From positions 2,046,001-2,110,000 of the forward strand of contig JAVTLE010000007.1 in the NCBI GenBank assembly GCA_033439295.1: a stretch of 64,000 bases of DNA, given 5' to 3'. This stretch comes from Deuterostichococcus epilithicus. Its lineage: Eukaryota; Chlorophyta; Trebouxiophyceae; Prasiolales; Stichococcaceae. Shown here in pieces: positions 56,401 to 64,000 of the stretch (position 1 is the first letter of the stretch; each line of letters starts with the position of its first letter). Made by a program: the position numbers and the translations under genes. Below the pieces are notes generated by a model, which ran no database searches, had not been told where the DNA came from, and saw nothing but the letters and a program-made list of their open reading frames with translations.

Positions 56401-58632
56401 GTCACCCGTGGGAAGCGCATCTTGTCCTCGCCCTGCTTGGGGAAGCACCGCTTGCGCAGCTGCGCTGACGTGAGCACCGCGCCTGCGCACCGCAATGAGA
56501 CGCGGACTGTCAGAGATTACCTCAGCAACCTGCCGCGACGAAGCAGTCCTCCGAACTTGCTGAGCCATACTAGACTCGGATGGCTGCAGCCACTGCAGAG
56601 CACGCGTCGGGGATGAGCCCGCAGGAAAAGCTGCAGGATCATCAACGTTCCGGCTCGTAGGGGAAGCACCTGTATCGTCGCAGATTTCGGCGCCTTCGGA
56701 CTTCAGCAGGCCGTGATTTTCCGCGGCCACGAAGACATGCGGCGCCTTGTCTGCGCGCTTGATGGAAGCGAAGAGCTGCACGCCGATGGCAAAGTCGGCG
56801 CCAAATGTCAGCCGAGTCGATCGCAGAGGCCGCTTCTTGAAGGCCTTGTACCGCGTCGCCGTGCTCAGGCCCTGCAGGCGACACGAGTGTGCTCGTGTCA
56901 GGGCATCTCTGCCTCATTCAGCACGACTGAAGGTGCATAGTTGATAACACAAGTACGTGACTGATGCGATGCGATGTGTCTTGCGCAAATTAGTTGAGGT
57001 AGCCGAGGGATTTCTTGACGTTCTAGGGCGCAGGACCCCAAGCGCACCTGCATGAGGGAGGGCAGCATCGGCTCGGCGTCTGGGCCTTGGTCCTGGCTGT
57101 CCTTGAGATGCGGTAGCACCTCACGCCAGAAGGGCCCGTCCTTGAAGCTGGACTGCTCGCCCGCGGCCACCAGGGGTACGAGGTCAATGGTCACGCCCGA
57201 CTGCTCGAGTTCCTCCGCCTGGTGTTTGAGCCTGCACATGCGTGGCCCAACAGGCGCCTGTTGACGCTCGGCAAAAGACGCGGCGCCCTCTCGCAGCTGG
57301 ATGGATGCGTCCTGGTGCAGGCACGTGTGATCACCATTCTAGTTTGACTGCAGAGGAGGAGAAGGTATGACACCAAAACCTGCTTCAATACACGCGGGAC
57401 GGTGCCTGTGCATCGCGTGTTGTCACCCACCTGTCGTTGGGCATGCTGCCGGCCGACGGGTCTGCATTGTTGCTGAAGATCAGCACAGTCTTGTTAGATC
57501 GCGACGGCATGCCCGCCAGCTGCTGCGCGGCCGTGAACAGGCCATTGCGCAGGTGCTCTGCGCTCTTGCCCGCCTTGCTGCCGATCTCTTCGGCAAATGC
57601 GCGGCCTGCATCACCGAGATGCATCTTTGGGTGCAAGCACCAGGCATAGTGATGCCGCTTTACCAATGTGTGCGGGACAATACTTCGCCCTAGAGCGCTG
57701 ATCCTGCCCACACGCTTGATACCAGGTGCCCGACAGTTTGCTGCATTTCTGTTCTGAGATAACTTGCAGTAGAAACTGACGAGAGGCTGACGCATGCAAC
57801 ACACTGCACTTCAGAAACAGGGTTGAACCTTTGATGTAGTTCTCGCAGTCGCGGATGCGGCGTGCTGATGGCATTCGCATCTCCTGATACAGGTAAACAT
57901 GGTCGTACACATTGACGTTGACATTGGAACTTTTGGTCTCCCTCTGCGTGTTCGCACACATCTCCAGTCACCATCAAGACTGCATCTTATGCCCGTAAGC
58001 TGGAGTCACGAACATGCTCGCTGGCAATCTACGTACGACATTCCTGTTCGGGAGTCCGAGTGTCCGTCCCTGTGCGTCACAGCATGTGTCGACGCCTCAC
58101 CGTGCCGTAAAAGATGACCGCTGTCTGATCGCCTGGGCTGGAGATGATTTTCTTCTTCAGCAGAGCGCGCACGACCTTGAGTGCGATGGCGAACCAGGTG
58201 TCGCTCTTCTCGATGCCCTGAGCATATACCACGAGAGCATGTCATACAGAGATCACGATTTTCTTCTGCGCAGTCGGCGAGTGTTATGTGTGCACTGGTC
58301 CAAGTGTGCAGGTTGCCAAGGCAACCGTGTGAGCGGGCTGTCAGAGCACTGTTCCACCCTTGGGTATGCAAGACAAGGCAGGATGTCGTACATCTCCCTC
58401 GAGGCCGGCCTCCTGGAACATGGACGGCTGGGCGTCGATGAGGAACACGTCGATGTCCTTCCACCGCTGGTACTGCACGAGTCATGAGCATCCGGTGGCA
58501 GCGGTGTTGGCGTGAACGCAGTCAGTGCATTGACAGAGCGACATAGCATGCTGCCTGACATGAACTCACCTCTTTGGAGGTCTGGTCATCGAGTGTATCG
58601 TCGTCGACCTCATCTGGGTTGTAGAAGTCCAT
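53407..58632 (-). CDS. KU70: Ku70 DNA-end-binding protein
   Basis: Partner of Ku80 in the ring that binds double-strand DNA ends for non-homologous end joining and protects telomeres. Start 58632: acidic MDFYNPDEVDDDTLDDQTSK. The vWA domain follows: YQRWKDIDVFLIDAQPSM (about 58440), DTWFAIALKVVRALLKKKII and SPGDQTAVIFYGT (about 58100-58190), then RNGLFTAAQQLAG and KTVLIFSNNADPSAGSMPND (about 57430-57570). Next: SGVTIDLVPL, FKDGPFWREVLPHL (about 57080-57210), GVQLFASIKRADKAPHVFVA (about 56720-56790), VHVLGFKPRASLKEYHNLRE (about 55930-55990), ITERYLAVATYS, the core EPPGMQMVQLPFSDDIR (about 55040-55090) and LQRHYEVHFCYQ. The C-terminal SAP domain reads QLKVYLKANGLPMSGKKGDV, with the stop at 53407-53409. 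The domain set is complete: vWA, Ku core, arm and SAP. Confidence 0.93.
54341..54378 (+). repeat. G-run tract in Ku70 intron
   Basis: Several runs of 4-7 G within about 38 nt have G-quadruplex-like spacing. It resembles the CCZ1 intron tract at 34381-34456. Confidence 0.65.
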
Positions 58633-59256
58633 AGCCACTCCGTTCTAACCAGCTTGCATCCCCAGCTGCAGATCACCTGCCTGAACAGTGAGGTGTCGGC
58701 AGCGCAACACAAAGAGTGAGACCAAGTCGAGCTGTGCTATGCTCGGGTTCGGCAATACGTCCAGTCGGACGAAATGGTGGCGGTGGTGTTCCCGAAAACA
58801 GTCCGAAACAGGAAAAAAGACAATGGCCAGCAGCGTCCATGGGTGACCGACGCTACGGTAGCTGACATAAGCGTGGTAGCACACCGATCATCACGCATGC
58901 AAACGTGATCTGTTGCTTCCTACGGAGTGAAAATGTGTGGAGTGAGAATACGATCTGCTGCGCGTGCTGCGTGCGAGCTAAGCAGTCAGCTAATCGTTAA
59001 AATGAGATCATCTCGTCATGGATTCCCGCGCAATCGCACTCAGTCGTTTGCACCTCCGCGCATAGCCGGCTCTGTCCATCCGCAGTTCAGCAGTGACTGA
59101 GTGTCTACCTAGTGCTCTGTTGCACATCTTGCGCAGGCCCGCCGCGAGCCTTGACTTCGTCCAGAATCACCTCATCCGTCATAAAACCTTGCAGCTGGCA
59201 GCTGCACCGGGAGCCGACCCTCGTAGGCAGGCTGCTTCAAAGCTGCCGCGTGAGAA
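58633..59256. promoter_or_regulatory. Divergent promoter region of Ku70 and NTF2
   Basis: This spacer of 624 nt separates two genes read away from each other, so it should carry both promoters and leaders. No TATA box or known operator is obvious. Confidence 0.5.
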
Positions 59257-60031
59257 ATGGCCGTCGATCCGGATGCTGTCGCGAAGGTAAGGCCTCTTTA
59301 CTGCGTGTGGCAACCGGTACACTCGAGACGAATTTTGGGCAACAGCTCTGCTGCGAACTTTGGACCGATTTCGCATGCTCTGCTCACTAAGCTATGATCA
59401 GTGAAGAGCGTTGCAGACGATTGGAGGATCGTCCCGCTCGATTAAGGGCCGTTGTCGTGCCACAGATCATCTAGGATTTAATCTTGAGGGGACGCCTGAC
59501 ACCGTCCATCCCCTATGCAGGCCTTCACGGACCACTACTACAACACCTTCGATGCCAATAGGCAGGCGCTGGCCAGCCTGTACCAGGAGCAGTCGCTGCT
59601 GACGTTCGAGGGGCAGAAAATCAGCGGCAGCGCCGCCATCCTGCAGAAGCTTACCACACTGCCCTTCCAGCAGTGCCAGCATCGGGTGTCGTCCCTGGAC
59701 GCGCAGCCGTCAGTCAGCCAGGGCGTCAACATCTTCGTGACCGGCCAGCTCATCGTGAGTGCACCGTACCGCAACCGCCACAGATGACAGTGTCCTTGTT
59801 GCTTGTGCATTGCAGAGCTGATGCATCGTTCCTTCGATGCAGACTGAGGGCGAGTCACAGCCGCTGAAGTTCAGCCAGTTCTTCCACCTCGCGCCTGTAG
59901 GCGGCAGCTTCGTCATCACAAATGGTGGGTACCACAGTGCCACCACGTCTGACACTGCTCAGTTGAACATGCAGCGGTGCTCATGCTGCGTCATTGCTCA
60001 TGCAGACTGCTTCAGATTGAACTACGGCTGA
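59257..60031 (+). CDS. NTF2: Nuclear transport factor 2
   Basis: Carries Ran-GDP into the nucleus by binding Ran and FxFG nucleoporins. Four exons join in phase: 59257-59286, 59521-59754, 59843-59924 and 60006-60031, giving about 123 residues, the usual size of NTF2. The start gives MAVDPDAVAK, then AFTDHYYNTFDANRQALASL, SLLTFEGQKISGSAAILQKL, LPFQQCQHRVSSLDAQPS, NIFVTGQLI, KFSQFFHLAPVGGSFVITN and the end DCFRLNYG. This is the conserved FxQxFxL...(N)DxFRLNYG ending of the family. Nothing is missing. Confidence 0.95.
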
Positions 60032-60546
60032 GGACTTCGGCAGTGTCTTCAAAAGGGAGCGTTACATTGGGACAGCGGAGGGCGCAGGCTCGCAGAACAC
60101 TGTCACCAACAGGCCGCTAATGCAGCGTACTCATGGCAGACTGTTGCCAGCCCCCAGCAGACAGCACTCGGCAGCAATGACAGAACCTGCATCTTGAGTG
60201 TGCATGTCAGCTCGTGAGGACAATCACAGCGCTGTTGGAGATGGCCTGAATGGCTTGTCTCCACAAATCCTGGCGTTTCTGTGCAGCGTGCACAGGCGCC
60301 ATGCACAGGCAGGAAACGGGGTTGTGCTGCTCATCAATTTGCAATGCACACAAGGGCTGCTTAGATGCTTCATTGGCAGTCTTGATGGAGGGAACGCTGT
60401 TGTTGTTCAGCGTCAACAACGCTCGAGACCATGACCTTGCCTCTTGCATGAAACATGGTGCACGGCTTAGAAAGCGAGTGGTCAAATTGGTGGCCCAACG
60501 TCCATAGCACCACTTCTTGTCTGAGCGTTTCAGCGACCAATCGAGG
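60032..60546. other. Convergent 3' flanks of NTF2 and EPSP synthase
   Basis: No gene is recognised. It probably contains both 3' UTRs. Confidence 0.5.
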
Positions 60547-63500
60547 TCACCGCCGCACAACACTCCCAAAGACGTCAAAGTAGGTGGGGAAGGTCTTCCG
60601 CGTACAGCCTGGGTCGTTGATTGTCACCGGCACGTCACCACACGCCGCCAGGCTGAACGCCATTGCCATGCGGTGGTCGTCGTATGTGTCGATGGCGACG
60701 CCGTGCTTCAGACCGCCCACCGGCGGCGTGATCACGCAGTAGTCTCGCCCCTCCTCGACCTGCATGGGATGATGACTTTCGAACCCGTCAGCCAGTCTGA
60801 AGCTGAGACAAACACGTGCAGAGCCTCGCAAGCTGACTGCAGTGCAGCGAATCGCACGAAGCATTAGCAGAACCTGGGTCGAGGCTGCAAGGCCTTGCGC
60901 AGCAGTGCAAACTGTCGCACCTCTGCGCCCAGCTTGCGGCACTCGGTGACGATGGCCACCATGCGTTCTGTCTCCTTCACGCGCCAGTTGTACACGTTGT
61001 CGATGCGCGTGGTGCCGGTTGCGAAGAGCGCCGCGACCGCCAGAGTCATCGCCGCATCTGGGATGTCGTTGCAGTCGTGCTGGATGGCGCGCAGCTGCCC
61101 CCGCGGCGGGCCTGCGACGCCGGACAGGGTTCAACGAGGAAGGTACAGGACCCTTCGACTGCAGTCTCCTTCATGCTGCGCCAGGCGCCGCCTTGCACAG
61201 CTCTGTCAGCTGGGTGTTGAAAAATGGCACAGCTGGTGCTCGACTGGCTGTCATTGGACAGGCAGCAGGATTGGCGGGACAAGCTTCATCGCTGTCACCT
61301 GTGATGGTGATGGAGTAGGGCGACCATTGCACGTCGGCACCCATGAGGCCCATCACCTCCGCAAAGCGCACGTCGCCCTGCAGACTCTCCGAGCCGCACC
61401 CCTGCGCTTGGCCACACGCCGCAACTCATCACCACCGTGCTGCAAAGACATTCGCCGGTGTTTCAGCCGAGTCGCAACCGCCGTGTTGGGCACCTCACGC
61501 CACGGCTCCAGTGCCCCCACAGCTGCCGCCGTGCCGTCCCCCTCTGCACACAAGTCGGTCGCTGCAGGAGGCGAGCAGGGCCTTAAACGAGGCCATCAGC
61601 AAGAAGGATGTGTCTCGGCTGCCGCAGCTGCTGGCCAAGGACGGTCGTCTTGCATCACAGTAATTCCACTTGCAGTGTTGTCACATGCGCAGCTTGCATG
61701 CATGCGTGCTTTGTGCTTTGCATTACCACAGCTCAGCAGGTTTGCACGACTGCTTTTCGACATTGCATGCCTCCAAGTGTGTCGTGCCTGCAGTGAACGT
61801 CGCGACAGAGGGAACCAAGACCGCCGCGAGATGCACTGTTCCGTTTCACCTCCACGGTGATCGTGCCACCGGTGATGGTGGCGCCCGCCAAGAAGTATGA
61901 AGCAGAGGAGGCGTCGCCCTCCACGTACGCCTCGCCCGGGGACTGATACGTCTGCCCCGCCGGGATGCGCATGTGCTGCAGCCCGTCCAACCGCTCCACC
62001 TGCAGGGTTTACGGGGTTTTGAGGACAGCCACCATCCCTCAGAACACGCCCGGGGGCAATGCATGAATTGGCCAGCGCAGCCAGTTGCATTTCGTCTCTG
62101 GAGGACATGCACCCTGTGGCAACACACATGCCGAGTCACCGCCCCCGCGGGCTGCTGACAGCTCTGTTTCCAGGACCCACCTTGACGCCAAAGCGCTCCA
62201 TGAGGCGCACAGTCATGTCCACGTACGGCTGCGACACCAGCTCGTCGGTGATGATGATTTCGACGCCGCCGTCGCCGGTCGCCAGCGGCGCCGCCATCAG
62301 CAGCGCCGTCAGGTACTGGCTGCTTACGCTGCCGCCGAGCCGCACCTGTGGATTCGGGATGCACCTGCGGTCTGAGGATGCCTGACATGGGAAGAGCAGC
62401 TGTCCAGATGACGAGGAGCGCCTGCCGGCAGCAGGAGGCACTCCAACCAGTGGCTGTGCCGGCCATTGGCTCAGCTGCAAGAAGGGCATGTCCACGGCGT
62501 TGACCAGCACTGGCAGGGCAGCCGTGACAGCCGCCAGCTCAGCTGTCGATAAGCCTGATCTGACAGCAGAACAAAACGAGAGCGAGGGGACACCGCCGCC
62601 TCACCGTGCCGGAGGGCAGGCCGGCAGCATTGACAGTCACAGGCGGGCAGCCGGTGCCGGCGGTGCACTCCGCATCCACTCCCAGCTGCTTGAGGCCGTC
62701 CACCAGGTCGGCGATGGGCCGCTCACGCATGCGGGCGACGCCGTCCAGCACAAACCGGCCGTGCCCCGCCGCTGCCACCGCTGCGCACAGCGGCCTGTTG
62801 CGCACGCAGGCGCGAGGCCGTCAATGAGTATTATGGTCAAAACCTGAGCATCCTGCCGCAGTGAGGTGCTTCCGCCCGGCAGGGCCGCCTCACGTCTGCG
62901 GGAGTTGCCCCCTGCAGCGCGGCGCGCTGGCGAGCCACTGCTGGCGAGTCGCACGCCGTGGACATCATGGATGTTCAGATCCAGATCAGAGTCAGGCTCA
63001 CGGGTGATTGATCGCGAGCGGTCTGGACTGGCAGCACCAGACCAACATGGCCTCTGCAGAGGGCAACTGTGACAGAGGCCAGGCGTGTAGGCACCGAGTA
63101 CCTCATGGCGGTGCCGGCATTGCCGAGGAAAAGGTCCGCGCCCTGCGCCGGGAAGCGGCCACCGCATCCGCGAACCACCGCGCGGCCGGCCGCCCAGTCC
63201 GCCTCCACTTCCACGCCCAGCGCCTCGAGCGCGCGCACCATGTAGCGAATGTCCTCGCTGTCCTGCTCGTTCGTCCAAATGACGGTCATGCAAAGAACAG
63301 TCACAGCGCGGGATGCACCCACGCTGAATCGTGTGTGCCACATGTAATTGTGTTGGCAAAGCCGCTGCGCCACAATGGTTGGTTCGATGGATGCGCAGAC
63401 ACGCAACCTGTGGCTGCGCACAGCATTTGGGTCCTGCCTGCAGCGCCGCTGGGCGTCTGGACATCGGCATGCGCGCCCAAAGGCATGCTGCAGGAGTGGC

Positions 63501-63976
63501 GGGCATGCCTCCGCAAAGTTTTACGCCCTTGGCGGCCGCCATTGCATGCATGCTGATGCGCAAAGTTGCAGTGATGACATCACCACTTCTCACCAGCAGG
63601 TTTTGCACGTTGGTCGTGCCCTCCGCCAGCGCGGCAAGCAGCAAGATGCGGTTTGACAGGCTCTTCGAGCCAGGCAGCTTCACCGTGCCCTCGATGAGCT
63701 TGATCGGCGCAACCTCTATCGACTCCAGCTTCTCTGTTGGTCAGGAAAAGTCAGCTCATATGGCGCCGCAGGCCCGCGAGCTTGCAAACTCAAGATGCGC
63801 GGCGCTGCAATGCCGCCGCAGCCACATGCCGTCACTCGATCACCTGCCACTGCGGCGCACATCGGGACACTGCAGCGCCTGCTGATCAACACATCCTGTC
63901 TTCGCCGCTCTGCTCGTCGTGCGACGCTCCGCTGCCGCTGCCGTGGTGCGAACGCTAGGTGCGCATGCGATGCCAC
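60547..63976 (-). CDS. 3-phosphoshikimate 1-carboxyvinyltransferase (EPSP synthase), plastid
   Basis: Joins phosphoenolpyruvate to shikimate-3-phosphate in the plastid shikimate pathway. Exon 1 (63844-63976) encodes a transit peptide, [20 protein letters not shown]. It splices in phase onto an exon ending at 63733 that reads [20 protein letters not shown] and then [20 protein letters not shown]. Further blocks: [17 protein letters not shown], split by an intron between about 62790 and 63110; [110 protein letters not shown]. The last exon reads [20 protein letters not shown] and [16 protein letters not shown], with the stop at 60547-60549. All active-site blocks are present. GNAGTAMRP is the ordinary class I form. 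The start and transit peptide are inferred from phase. Confidence 0.92.
61557..61664 (+). other. Antisense coding-like segment inside an EPSP synthase intron
   Basis: A plus-strand segment with a CTGCAG acceptor-like start encodes [19 protein letters not shown] and then [10 protein letters not shown] before a stop. It is charged, helical-looking and unlike the Cys/Arg-rich chance frames around it. It lies in the roughly 435-nt intron between the [10 protein letters not shown] and [10 protein letters not shown] exons. The family is unknown. Confidence 0.35.
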
Positions 63977-64000
63977 AGGCCTGAGATGTTGGCTGCGACC

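Overview
This window is nuclear DNA from a GC-rich, very intron-rich green alga. The best fit is a chlorophyte close to Chlorella and other trebouxiophytes. Reasons: genes split into many short exons with GT-AG introns; plastid-type transit peptides on two biosynthetic enzymes (FabG, EPSP synthase); a plant-like set of chromatin and vesicle genes; Ala/Gly/Gln-rich low-complexity inserts; and short TTTAGGG-type (plant/Chlorella telomere) motifs. I see no rRNA, tRNA, CRISPR array, retroelement, virus-like element or intact DNA transposon. Gene models come from protein motifs and splice phase read by eye, so outer limits are firmer than inner exon edges unless I give exact exon positions.

Layout. 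1-1329: exon-like open frames without a recognisable product. 2237-15400: a tandem duplication with a period of about 6.5-6.6 kb. Each unit carries a basic nuclear-type protein of unknown family followed by a patatin-like lipid acyl hydrolase. Unit A (1330-3634 and 4285-8301) looks intact. In unit B the first gene is truncated and decayed (8792-10152), and the patatin (10723-14769) has lost its catalytic aspartate. A scrap of a third unit start lies at 15282-15400. 15675-26469 (+): a large LSD1/KDM1-type histone demethylase with SWIRM, a DEK_C-like segment, amine oxidase, a TFIIS-N-like domain and an SRI-like C-terminus. 27104-29825 (-): plastid 3-oxoacyl-ACP reductase (FabG). 30707-33119 (+): a GNAT acetyltransferase. 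33989-38401 (-): CCZ1, a Rab7 GEF subunit. 39509-49858 (+): a DIS3L2/SOV-type RNB exoribonuclease. 50777-52821 (-): a CDIN1-type PD-(D/E)XK nuclease. 53407-58632 (-): Ku70. 59257-60031 (+): NTF2. 60547-63976 (-): EPSP synthase with its transit peptide.

The genes do not form one pathway. They are housekeeping functions in chromatin, DNA repair, RNA decay, nuclear transport, vesicle traffic and plastid fatty-acid and shikimate synthesis, placed in divergent or convergent pairs.

The most unusual signal is not a gene. At least nine introns or intron edges in three unrelated genes (KDM1, FabG, DIS3L2) hold a degenerate copy of the adjoining exon edge together with its splice site. Most copies lie about 100-260 nt from the real exon and are about 65-87% identical. 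I call these echo exons. They suggest that introns here grow, or splice sites move, by local tandem duplication across exon-intron borders. The second strong signal is the patatin pair: the catalytic Asp is lost in copy B although a recent-looking gene-conversion tract joins the two copies.
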